From Breoghania sp. (GTDB taxonomy: Bacteria; Pseudomonadota; Alphaproteobacteria; Rhizobiales; Stappiaceae): a stretch of 64,000 nt of DNA. The notes under the pieces were generated by a model that worked only from the letters and a program-made list of their open reading frames with translations, made no database searches and had not been told where the DNA came from. This document shows, piece by piece, positions 51,172-59,186 of this stretch (its first letter is position 1; each line of letters begins with the position of its first letter). The translations under genes were made by a program, and so were the position numbers. The stretch is taken from contig NZ_OY771475.1 of the NCBI RefSeq assembly GCF_963674635.1, positions 2,604,001 through 2,668,000 of the forward strand, given 5' to 3'.

Positions 51172-52269
51172 TCACTCCAGCGGGCATGGGCCGTCGGAAA
51201 CGACGTCATGCACCTTGATCCGGCCTGCCGAGATGTCAGCGACCGCGGCTTCCGCCGCCGCTTTCATTTCCGACGTGATCAGAGACGCGTTGTTCTTGTC
51301 CAGAACCCAGTCCATGCCACCATCGGCAACGCCCAAAACGCGGACGCCGGGGCGGAAGCGTCCTTCGCGAACAGCCAGGAAACTCTCAAAGACGGCATTG
51401 TCCACACGCTTGCGGATGGAGGTCAGCACATGGCCGGGATAAAGGGCGTTCTGGTTTGAATCCGTACCGATGCCGAGAATGCCCGCATCGGATGCAGCCT
51501 GAAGCACGCCGATGCCGGTGCCGCCCGCAGCCTGGATGATGACATCCGCGCCCTGATCGATCTGGGCGCGGGCCAGTTCGTTGCCGCGCGCGGGATCGAC
51601 AAAGGCGGCGGGCGTATCGCCGGCCATGTTGAAGACGACCTTCACATCGCCGCTGACCGAAGCTGCCCCCGCACGGTAACCGCACAGGAAACGGCGAATG
51701 ATCGGGATATCCATCCCGCCGACAAAGCCGATCGTGCCGGACTTTGTCGCCATGGCCGCGAGCACGCCCGCGATATAGGCGCCTTCCTGTTCCCTGAAGA
51801 CATAAGATGCGACATTGGGGGCATCGATCACCATGTCGATGATGGCGAACTTGTTGGCGGGATATTCCTCGGCCGCCTTGTGGATCGCACCTGCCTGATT
51901 GAACCCGATGGCGACGATTGGCGCAAATCCGCGGCCTGCGAAGTTGCGCATGGCCTGAAGGCTCTGCGCGTCGCGCGCGATCTCGAATTCGCGCACGTCG
52001 GAGCCGGTCTCGTTTTTGAAGCGGGTGACGCCTGCGAAGGCGGACTCGTTGAAGGAGCCGTCGAACTTGCCGCCGACAGAATAAACGATGGCGGGAACCG
52101 GAGCTGGGTCGGGGGGCGGAATGGCGGGCGGTGGAGACACCTCGCTTGCGGCGAAGCCTGCAACAGGCACAAGAAATGCCAGCCCGGCAACCAGGGCGCG
52201 CACGCGCGCCCTTCCGGACAAGCCCCTTGCGGCTGTCTTTTTCGGCCTGAAGCCTGCCCTGTTCTTCAT
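51172..52269 (-). CDS. BMP-family nucleoside-binding protein, paralogue 2
   Basis: The 365-residue periplasmic binding protein of the BMP/PnrA family has a signal peptide (residues about 18-42, ending GFAAS) and then a Pro-rich linker, VSPPPAIPPPDPAPVP, absent from the first paralogue. Core matches: SVGGKFDGSFNESAFAGV, GFVGGMDIPIIRRFLCGYRAGA and QAAGGTGIGVLQAASDAGILGIGTDSNQNALYPGHVLTS. There is no lipobox Cys. GGGGGA precedes ATG 52269. It lies 5 bp before the ATPase gene and after the first BMP gene by 143 bp. Confidence 0.92.
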   Translation of the reverse strand: MKNRAGFRPKKTAARGLSGRARVRALVAGLAFLVPVAGFAASEVSPPPAIPPPDPAPVPAIVYSVGGKFDGSFNESAFAGVTRFKNETGSDVREFEIARDAQSLQAMRNFAGRGFAPIVAIGFNQAGAIHKAAEEYPANKFAIIDMVIDAPNVASYVFREQEGAYIAGVLAAMATKSGTIGFVGGMDIPIIRRFLCGYRAGAASVSGDVKVVFNMAGDTPAAFVDPARGNELARAQIDQGADVIIQAAGGTGIGVLQAASDAGILGIGTDSNQNALYPGHVLTSIRKRVDNAVFESFLAVREGRFRPGVRVLGVADGGMDWVLDKNNASLITSEMKAAAEAAVADISAGRIKVHDVVSDGPCPLE

Positions 52270-52412
52270 GAGGCCGTCCCCCCACATCGCCTGGCTCAAC
52301 TCGTCATGTCTTAGGCTGACGCGCGACACGCAGCTTCACAATGACGATTTGCCGGAAAGGATGAAGATGGACGCGCGGCTTTTCTCCCCGCCGCGCGTCC
52401 CGCATCCATCGA

Positions 52413-53426
52413 TCACATCGGGCAGGTGTTGTCCGACATGTAGTCGTGAACCTCGATCTTGCCGGAGATGATGTCCTGCTTGGCCTTTTCGACGGCCGCC
52501 TTCATCTCCTCGGTGATGAGATCCTTGTTGTTGTCGTCATAGGCCCAGTCGACGCCGCCCTCGGCGAGACCCAGCGCCTGAACGCCCGATGTCCAGTTGC
52601 CCTTCGCGGAATCCTCGAACGCCTTGTAAACGGCAACGTCCACGCTCTTCACCATCGAGGTGAGGACGCTGCCCGGATGCAGGGCGTTCTGGTTTGAGTC
52701 CACGCCGATGCCGAGCTTGCCCGCATCGGCTGCCGCCTGAAGCACGCCGATGCCGGTGCCGCCCGCCGCGTGATAGACCACGTCCACACCCTGATCGAAC
52801 TGCGCCTTGGCGAGCTCGCCGCCCTTGACCGGATCGTTCCATGCGGCACCCGTCGTGCCGGTCATGTTCTGGATGACCTCGATATTGTCACCGACCGACT
52901 TCGCGCCCTGCAGGTAGCCGCAGGCGAATTTACGGATGAGCGGGATATCCATACCGCCGACGAAGCCGACCTTGCCGGTCTTGGAGGCCATGGCCGCAAG
53001 AACGCCGACGAGGTACGAGCCCTCGTGCTCCTTGAAGAGGATGGAGCGGACGTTGGGCAGGTCCACGACCGAATCCACGATGGCGAACTCGGTATCGGGG
53101 AACTCCGTGGCGACCTTTTTGATGGCCTGCTCATAGGAAAAGCCGATGCCGACGATCGGGGTCATGCCGCGACGGGCAAAATTGCGAAGCCCCTGCTCGC
53201 GCTGACTGTCGTTCTGGATCTCAAAGTCGCGGTAGGCAACGCCGGTATCGGCCTTGTACTTCTCCGCACCCGTATAGGCAGACTCGTTGAACGACTTGTC
53301 GAACTTGCCGCCCAAGTCGTAGACGACGGCGGGCGTCTTGTCCGCAGCCGTTGCCGAAAGCGTCGCCGCCCCCGAGACCATGGCCGCAACCGCGACCGCA
53401 CCCATCAGTTTCGCAATCGTCTTCAC
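52413..53426 (-). CDS. BMP-family nucleoside-binding protein, paralogue 1
   Basis: The 337-residue periplasmic binding protein has a signal peptide ending near ATAADKT. The PnrA-like body includes YDLGGKFDKSFNESAYTGAEKYKADTG, GFVGGMDIPLIRKFACGYLQGAKSV and HAAGGTGIGVLQAAADAGKLGIGVDSNQNALHPGSVLTSM. The start is the GTG at 53426 (VKTIAKLMGAVA), with GGAGG 7 nt upstream. It is the first structural gene of the uptake unit, 231 bp after the regulator stop, so a promoter may lie in that gap. Confidence 0.93.
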   Translation of the reverse strand: MKTIAKLMGAVAVAAMVSGAATLSATAADKTPAVVYDLGGKFDKSFNESAYTGAEKYKADTGVAYRDFEIQNDSQREQGLRNFARRGMTPIVGIGFSYEQAIKKVATEFPDTEFAIVDSVVDLPNVRSILFKEHEGSYLVGVLAAMASKTGKVGFVGGMDIPLIRKFACGYLQGAKSVGDNIEVIQNMTGTTGAAWNDPVKGGELAKAQFDQGVDVVYHAAGGTGIGVLQAAADAGKLGIGVDSNQNALHPGSVLTSMVKSVDVAVYKAFEDSAKGNWTSGVQALGLAEGGVDWAYDDNNKDLITEEMKAAVEKAKQDIISGKIEVHDYMSDNTCPM

Positions 53427-53657
53427 CTGCACACCTCCATTATATCGGGCATCATCTGCGTCTGCCCGGCATCGTGTCCGCCGCGCGCCTCGCGCGGGCG
53501 TCAACCCTCTTTCAGCTCTCTTCTGGGCCACACGTTGCGCGCAGGCCCCAAGGTTCTTCGCTCTTTATCCCAACCGCTCTTACGTACCTGATTACCGCAG
53601 ATTGCGGAGCGCGGCGGTTCCACGCAATTCGTTTGCAGCCCGAGGATGTCGCCGCAA

Positions 53658-54644
53658 TCACGCGGGCTGGGCCACGCGCTCTTCCATTGCCGCGCACAGG
53701 CTTTGCGCAAGGCCTTCGTCAACGACCAGATCCGTTATCACCCCGGTACGCAGCGACGACAGAACGGCGGAGGTCTTGGACAGCCCCCCCGCCAAAGCAA
53801 GAACCCGCGAACCGCGCACGTCCTCGTAACCGAGGCCAACCGCCTTCTCGCTCAGGCTTGCCGGCACTGCGGCTCCGCCCCTGTCCAGAAAACGTCCCAT
53901 CAGATCCCCGACGGCGCCGCTTTCACAAAGCGAGCGCTGCTCGTCGCGTGAGATCAATTCCATCCGGTACAGGTGCCCCTCGTCGCCCAGCGATCCGATG
54001 CCGATCACGAAGGTGTCGCAACGGCGCGCGCGCTGGAGTAGCTCCTGAACGCTGGGCTGCCCGAGAAACATGTCCTTTTCCGCAACCGAGGCCGCCAGAT
54101 AGGGCACGGGAAGATAGAATCCCTCGCCACTGGTGCGCTCGCTCAGGAGCTGCACCACGTCATAGGGATTGGCCGACAGGCGACGGGTGAGCGAGCCGGA
54201 TATGGAGACGATGGAAAGATCCGGACGGGCAATGCGCGGCATGGCGGAGATGGCGGCCTTCAACGTACGCCCCATGCCGACGCCGACCTGCGCGATATCG
54301 GAAGAGGCCAACACCTGCGCCAGAAGATGGCCCGCCGCACTTCCGACTGCGCGGATGGAAGCCTCCTCATCCCCCGCCTGGGCCCCGAGGTCGGGAGCGA
54401 CGATGCAATTGTTCAAGCCGAAGCTGCGTGTGAGCCGGTCTTCGTATTCGAGACACTCGACAGGCCGCCCCTCGATATGGAAACGGACATGACCAGCGCG
54501 CTGGGCATGGGCGATCAGGCGATGGACTTTTGCCGGCGACACATCAAGACGCGCCGCGATCTCGCCTTGCGTGCAGCCGCCGACATAGGACAGCCACGCG
54601 GCGCGGATCGCCAGATAGGTGGTCCAGTCTTCACGCCCGGTCAT
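53658..54644 (-). CDS. SorC/DeoR-type sugar-binding transcriptional regulator
   Basis: The 328-residue regulator has an N-terminal helix-turn-helix (YVGGCTQGEIAARLDVSPAKVHRLIAHAQRAG) and a C-terminal phosphosugar-binding SorC domain of the NagB/DeoR-effector fold. The same family includes B. subtilis DeoR, which senses deoxyribose 5-phosphate, and position upstream of the uptake and deo genes supports that role here. AGGTG precedes ATG 54644; an upstream start adds 15 residues. A palindrome resembling the DeoR operator lies about 90 bp upstream. Confidence 0.88.
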   Translation of the reverse strand: MTGREDWTTYLAIRAAWLSYVGGCTQGEIAARLDVSPAKVHRLIAHAQRAGHVRFHIEGRPVECLEYEDRLTRSFGLNNCIVAPDLGAQAGDEEASIRAVGSAAGHLLAQVLASSDIAQVGVGMGRTLKAAISAMPRIARPDLSIVSISGSLTRRLSANPYDVVQLLSERTSGEGFYLPVPYLAASVAEKDMFLGQPSVQELLQRARRCDTFVIGIGSLGDEGHLYRMELISRDEQRSLCESGAVGDLMGRFLDRGGAAVPASLSEKAVGLGYEDVRGSRVLALAGGLSKTSAVLSSLRTGVITDLVVDEGLAQSLCAAMEERVAQPA

Positions 54645-54734
54645 GTCACCTGCGCTCTGCCATCGGTGTTCCTCCACCCTGCCGGGCAAGCCACAAGCTC
54701 GCCCCCATCTCCCCGAGCCCCCAAAATCGGCACG

Positions 54735-54767
54735 TGAATAAAATTTCAGTGACCGAGATATCTTTCA
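54735..54767. promoter_or_regulatory. Candidate DeoR-type operator with extra half site
   Basis: TGAATAAAATTTCA at 54735-54748 has TGAA/TTCA ends, and TTTCA repeats at 54763-54767, 19 bp on. The B. subtilis DeoR operator, as I recall it, is a TGAACAAAATTTCA-centred palindrome plus a repeated half site. The element lies about 90 bp upstream of the SorC regulator start, consistent with autoregulation. Confidence 0.5.
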
Positions 54768-55399
54768 TCGCACCACAGACTCTGCGTCAACGTCAAGCCT
54801 TGTGCGATGTTGAAGCCCAATCGGGGACGTAATTTTCCACACTGTGCCGCCTCCGCATTCAGTTGCACAGGTCGCAGGCACAACCTGGCGGCAGGCAGAT
54901 GCCTTTTTGAAAGAACATGCGAAGGATCCCGGCGAAGTTCGAATGCCAACACAGGGCACCCGGTCAAGACAGCCGATGAGCGGTGTTGGCATCAGACGTG
55001 CGACTCACTCTTCTCTGCCTCAAACACGCAAAACCGGGGCACGACATCATCGAGAACACGCAAACTCAGCGCATCCGGATACCTTTTTTTTGCAATGCAG
55101 CATAAGTGGCGCGTTTCTTGCTGATGTAAACCCTGCGTCACCAAACGCTCAAATCTGGATGCAAGAAGAGCTGATCAAATTGACGATGCTTTTTATTCGT
55201 AGCGTTAATCCACGGAGAGCAACCACACTTATTATATATTAACTTAATTTTAACCTCGTTAGATCCAGAATAACGAATTAGCTAACTACTGTTCTTAGTC
55301 ATTTTTTCAAAATTTATTTGTATATCTTACGGGATTTACCGTATGCACCCCTTCGGCTCCGGCCTACGGAGCGCATTGTCAGTCGGGCACAGACTGAAC

Positions 55400-55416
55400 T
55401 TGCTGCAATGCAGCAA
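55400..55416. repeat. Perfect 17-bp palindrome upstream of DUF1194
   Basis: TTGCTGCAATGCAGCAA: 7-bp arms around AAT. The 12-mer TGCAATGCAGCA occurs again at 55091-55102. Both lie upstream of the first DUF1194 gene and may be regulator sites. Confidence 0.5.
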
Positions 55417-55556
55417 CATCGTGCCAGCTTGTTCAAGTGAGTTTGCGCGGCGGGAGGTGCGCCCGCACCAAGTGAGGTCAGTGACATCAGGAACGCCGAA
55501 CCGGCGATAAAAACTGGGAGGACGCCAAGACCCGTTCGTTGAAAAAGGAACCGTCG

Positions 55557-56393
55557 ATGCGTCTGAAAAAGCAAGAAAGAAAGCTGACAGCCGTGGCGAT
55601 CAACCTGCTCATGATCGCTCTTCTGTCTTCAGCGGGCCTTCCCGATACGGCACTGGCTGCCGATCGCGTTGCCTACGATCCGGCCGCAGAGGTCGATGTG
55701 GAACTTGTTCTGGCTGTCGACATCTCCCAGTCGATGGACGAACAGGAACAGAAGGTTCAACGTCGCGGCTATGTCGCTGCGATCACCTCAAGCGAAGTCA
55801 TAGACGCCATCAAGATGGGGCCGACAGGCCGTATCGCCGTTACCTATGTGGAATGGGGCGGCATGGGCGAACAGCATGTGGTCGTCGACTGGCAGATGAT
55901 CGATGGCCCCGAGACCGCAGCCCTTTTCGCCTCCAAGATCGCCGAATCCCCATTGCGCCAAGTCCAGAGGACGTCAATCGCCTCCGCACTCGCCTTCTCG
56001 GTCACTCATATCGAGAACGGTCCCTTCACCGGGCTTCGCCGCGTTATCGACATGTCTGGCGACGGACCCAACAATCAGGGTGGCCAGGTGACGGCAGCCC
56101 GCGATCAGGTTATCGCGCAGGGCATCACCATCAACGGGCTTCCCCTCATGCTGAAGGGCTCCGGCAATGGCTGGTATCACATGCCCAATCTTGATCACTA
56201 CTACGAGGATTGCGTGATCGGCGGGCCGGGCTCTTTCATGGTCCCGGTCTATTCGACGGAAGAATTCGGCATGGCGATCAAGACCAAGCTGGTCATGGAA
56301 ATTGCCGATCTGGGCCCGCGCAACTCCGGCGATGCCTCCCGTGTGCTTCCCGCCGCAGGTCGCAAGCCCATTTCCTGCAACATCTTCAACTAG
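55557..56393 (+). CDS. DUF1194 exported von Willebrand-type protein 1
   Basis: The 278-residue protein has a signal peptide (residues about 12-35, cleavage near ALAAD) and one DUF1194 domain with a vWA-like fold. The MIDAS motif DISQS is in VLAVDISQSMDEQEQKVQRRGYVAAI, and the second acidic motif is VIDMSGDGPNNQGG. Four cysteines are absent except near CVIGGPGSF and CNIF. A metal-dependent adhesion or binding role is inferred; no partner is known. AAAAGGAA before ATG 55557 is better than a TTG six codons earlier. A second paralogue follows 354 bp on. Confidence 0.85.
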   Translation: MRLKKQERKLTAVAINLLMIALLSSAGLPDTALAADRVAYDPAAEVDVELVLAVDISQSMDEQEQKVQRRGYVAAITSSEVIDAIKMGPTGRIAVTYVEWGGMGEQHVVVDWQMIDGPETAALFASKIAESPLRQVQRTSIASALAFSVTHIENGPFTGLRRVIDMSGDGPNNQGGQVTAARDQVIAQGITINGLPLMLKGSGNGWYHMPNLDHYYEDCVIGGPGSFMVPVYSTEEFGMAIKTKLVMEIADLGPRNSGDASRVLPAAGRKPISCNIFN

Positions 56394-56747
56394 TCGCCTC
56401 CTCAACCATTGATGGCCTGTCGGGATCCCCCGGCAGGCCGACCAGACATCCGCTAAAATTGCGCGATCATCTGTTCGTGAACAGCCCGCCCCGCCGGCTC
56501 GATACGCTATGCAGCGGCGGCCGCCTCTGCCAGACTTCCCCTACGACACATAGCAAAGCCGTTCGCGCGCGATCACGGCGAGCCAGACAATGGGCGGCCG
56601 GTATCGGGTCAAAGACGCATTGATAAGGACGCCGTCAGCCGCAAGGGCCGGATTGCGCACCGCGATGGCGAGAGCGGCAAACAGGCCCTGACGGGTTCAA
56701 GACACTGCCCGCCGCGACTTGCATAACTCAAACCGGGAGAGAGGTCC
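56394..56747. other. 354-bp gap between DUF1194 genes
   Basis: It contains the hairpin at 56414-56439 and otherwise no recognised promoter, gene or repeat. The second gene has its own ribosome site at the end of this stretch. Confidence 0.5.
56414..56439 (+). terminator. Hairpin after the first DUF1194 gene
   Basis: An 11-bp stem GGCCTGTCGGG/CCCGGCAGGCC (one T-G wobble) with a 4-nt loop lies 20 bp after the stop. No T-tract follows. It may terminate or stabilise the 3' end. Confidence 0.45.
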
Positions 56748-57674
56748 GTGCGCGTGCCCCAGATCCTTGCCCTCGCCGCCAGGCCTGCCCGATGGCGCTC
56801 CCATGTCCTCAGAGCCGCGCTGAGGGTGGTGCTCTCGGGGATTGTTGTCGCCGGCCTGTTGCGTACACAGGGCGAGGCCCGAACGCTGACACCGGGTGAA
56901 GAGATCGATCTGGCGCTCGTTCTGGCTGTCGATATTTCCTATTCCATGGACAGGGAAGAACAGAGGCTACAGAGGCTTGGCTACATTTCCGCCATCACCT
57001 CGCCGCAGGTCCTGAAGGCCATCCAAAGCGGTCTGACCGGCAAGATTGCGGTTTCCTACATGGAATGGGCAGGCGCGACCTCGCAGTTCACGCTGGTCGA
57101 CTGGCACATGATATCGGATCTTCAAAGCGCACAGGATTTCGCCTCAGCGCTTGCCGAAGCGCCGATCCAGCGCGCCTATCGCACGTCCATCAGCGGCGGC
57201 CTTCTGTTTGCCGCAAGGTTGATGAAGCAACTCAAGGCTGAACCGCTGCGCCGGGTAATCGACGTTTCCGGCGACGGGCCAAACAATCAGGGCATAGCGG
57301 TTCTTGAAGCGCGGAAGCAGGTTCTGGCGCAAAACATCACCGTCAACGGCCTGCCACTCCTGCTCGCAAGGGCGGAAAAAGGCTGGTACGACATCGACAA
57401 CCTCGACGCCTATTACGCGCGCTGTGTCATCGGCGGGCCCGGGGCCTTCGCAATTCCCGTGCACGACATCAAGGATTTTGCCGAAGCCGTCCGCATGAAG
57501 CTCATTCTCGAGATTGCCGGGGCGTCACAACCATCACTTGTACGGCCCGCAGGTTACGAGCCACAAGATGAAGAGTTCTGCCTCATCGGAGAGCGCATAT
57601 GGCGGGATCGCATTCGCCAGTATGACGATGACTGGCGCCAGAACAGACTTCAAATCCCTGACTGGAAAGGCTAA
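56748..57674 (+). CDS. DUF1194 exported von Willebrand-type protein 2
   Basis: The 308-residue paralogue of the preceding protein shares LVLAVDISYSMDREEQRLQRLGYISAITSP, VIDVSGDGPNNQG, INGLPLLL-type and YYARCVIGGPGAF blocks in the same order. The N-terminal region (residues 1-43) is a longer basic stretch followed by a hydrophobic signal segment (VVLSGIVVAGLL). The C-terminal tail (EEFCLIGERIWRDRIRQYDDDWRQNR) is charged and specific to this copy. It starts at GTG 56748 with GAGAGG upstream. Confidence 0.85.
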   Translation: MRVPQILALAARPARWRSHVLRAALRVVLSGIVVAGLLRTQGEARTLTPGEEIDLALVLAVDISYSMDREEQRLQRLGYISAITSPQVLKAIQSGLTGKIAVSYMEWAGATSQFTLVDWHMISDLQSAQDFASALAEAPIQRAYRTSISGGLLFAARLMKQLKAEPLRRVIDVSGDGPNNQGIAVLEARKQVLAQNITVNGLPLLLARAEKGWYDIDNLDAYYARCVIGGPGAFAIPVHDIKDFAEAVRMKLILEIAGASQPSLVRPAGYEPQDEEFCLIGERIWRDRIRQYDDDWRQNRLQIPDWKG

Positions 57675-57715
57675 ACCGGCGTTACGATCAAGGCTCGGCA
57701 ATAAGGATGTGCCCC

Positions 57716-58126
57716 ATGGATAAACGCCCCGCCTTCGCCCTCGTCGCCCACGACGCCAAGAAGGACAGCCTCGTCTCCTTCGTCCGGCAACACGAGAAGA
57801 AACTCCTCCCCTTCCGGCTCATTGCAACCGGGACGACAGGAGCCCGGCTCAAGGCCGCCTGCCCCGACCTCGACATTCATCCCGTCAAGAGCGGCCCACT
57901 TGGCGGAGATCAGCAGATCGGCGCCATGATCGCCGAAGGCCGCCTGTCCGCGCTGATCTTCTTCGCCGACCCGCTCACGCCCATGCCGCACGATGTGGAC
58001 GTCAAGGCGTTGACCCGGCTCGCCATTGTCTATGACATACCCATGGCCCTGAATCAGGCAACCGCCGAAGCTATCATCAGCACGATTGCAAAAACCGAGA
58101 ACCTTGAGAGCACCGCTTCGAAATGA
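57716..58126 (+). CDS. mgsA: Methylglyoxal synthase
   Basis: The 136-residue enzyme converts dihydroxyacetone phosphate to methylglyoxal and phosphate, a glycolytic overflow route. Motifs are ALVAHDAKKDSLVSFV, ATGTTGARL and SGPLGGDQQIGAMIAEG. The catalytic Asp region is IFFADPLTPMPHDVDVKALTRLAIVYDIPMALN. ATG 57716 with AAGGATG 7 nt upstream is preferred over a GTG three codons earlier. The stop overlaps glk (ATGA). Confidence 0.95.
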   Translation: MDKRPAFALVAHDAKKDSLVSFVRQHEKKLLPFRLIATGTTGARLKAACPDLDIHPVKSGPLGGDQQIGAMIAEGRLSALIFFADPLTPMPHDVDVKALTRLAIVYDIPMALNQATAEAIISTIAKTENLESTASK

Positions 58127-59172
58127 TCTCCAATTCGCGCGACGTTCCCTCCTTTTCCTATCCGCTTCTCGTGGCCGATATCGGCGGGACGAACTCCCGT
58201 TTCACGGTCGTCAGCGACGCCCATGCGAACCTGTCGAAGGTGGTCACCCTCAACACGCATGACCACCCGGAAGGGCTGGCAAAGGTCATCTCCGATCACG
58301 TGCTGTCACAAACATCGCTGATGCCGCGCACGGCTGTCATCGCGATCGCGGGGGCCATTCACGGCGAACGCACCAAGCTCACCAACGCGCCCTGGACCAT
58401 TGATCCGAAGGAGCTGATCCAGGAGCTCGGGCTTGAACGGGTAGTGCTGCTCAACGACTTCGAGGCGCAGGCGCTGGCGCTTCTGACCTTCGAGGCGGAA
58501 GATCTGACGCAAATCAACGGTGGCGAACCGCTGCCCTATGCGCCCAAGGTGGTGGTCGGGCCTGGCACCGGTCTCGGTGCGGGCGTGTTGATCCATGCCG
58601 CCGACCGCTGGGTTCCGATCCCCGGAGAGGGCGGACATATCGAACTGGGTCCGGTGACCGACGAGGAATACCGCATCTGGCCCTATCTGGAACGACGCGG
58701 CGGGCGACTGGGCGCCGAGCAGGTGATTTGCGGCGGCGGACTTATCCGCCTTTCCCGCGCGATCGCAGCCGCGGACGGGGGCGTGTCGCCCTTCACCGAT
58801 CCGGCCGAGCTTGCCGATGCGGGACACGCAGGCGATCCGTTGGCGCTGAAGACGCTCGACATCTTCTGTGCAGCCCTTGGCCGGGTGGCAGGCGACATGG
58901 CGCTGTTGCTGATGGCGCGCGGTGGCGTCTATCTCGCGGGTGGCATTCCGCCCAAGATCGAACCATTCCTGCTCAAGGGTGCCTTCCGCAAGGCGTTCGA
59001 AGCCAAGGCCCCGCATGACGCGATCATGAAGACGATCCCGACCTACATCGTGAAGCACCCGCAGCCCGCGCTGGAAGGCTTGGCCGCCTTCGCCCGCACA
59101 CCTTCGCGCTTCGCGATCAACCTGATCGGGCGAATGTGGCAGGTGCCTTCGGCCAAACCGCCGGTTTCCTGA
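58123..59172 (+). CDS. glk: Glucokinase
   Basis: The 349-residue bacterial-type glucokinase phosphorylates glucose with ATP. Motifs are LLVADIGGTNSRFTVV near the start, LLNDFEAQALALL, VVGPGTGLGAGVLIHA, IPGEGGHIELGPVTDEEYRIW and GGGLIRLSRAI. GGVYLAGGIPPKI is near the C-terminus. Length is slightly above the E. coli enzyme. It is translationally coupled to mgsA, a pairing that would tie glucose entry to glycolytic overflow (inference). Confidence 0.95.
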   Translation: MISNSRDVPSFSYPLLVADIGGTNSRFTVVSDAHANLSKVVTLNTHDHPEGLAKVISDHVLSQTSLMPRTAVIAIAGAIHGERTKLTNAPWTIDPKELIQELGLERVVLLNDFEAQALALLTFEAEDLTQINGGEPLPYAPKVVVGPGTGLGAGVLIHAADRWVPIPGEGGHIELGPVTDEEYRIWPYLERRGGRLGAEQVICGGGLIRLSRAIAAADGGVSPFTDPAELADAGHAGDPLALKTLDIFCAALGRVAGDMALLLMARGGVYLAGGIPPKIEPFLLKGAFRKAFEAKAPHDAIMKTIPTYIVKHPQPALEGLAAFARTPSRFAINLIGRMWQVPSAKPPVS

Positions 59173-59186
59173 AAAGCTGCGGTCAG

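Larger units (their letters stand above)
54645..55556. other. AT-rich intergenic region of about 0.9 kb
   Basis: This region lies between the divergent SorC regulator and DUF1194 genes. The part from about 55170 to 55340 is strikingly AT-rich compared with the rest of the window (for example the run near 55235-55255). Short open frames up to 132 codons exist but have no ribosome site or family resemblance. It holds the candidate operator near 54740 and a perfect palindrome at 55400-55416. Confidence 0.6.

Noticed and set aside
54844..55242. 132-codon open frame in the AT-rich region
   Set aside because: It has no ribosome site or recognisable domain. It spans the composition change and its end is low-complexity.
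55314..55574. 86-codon minus-strand frame with a hydrophobic stretch
   Set aside because: It overlaps the DUF1194 leader and start and has no conserved sequence. The hydrophobic part is likely chance.
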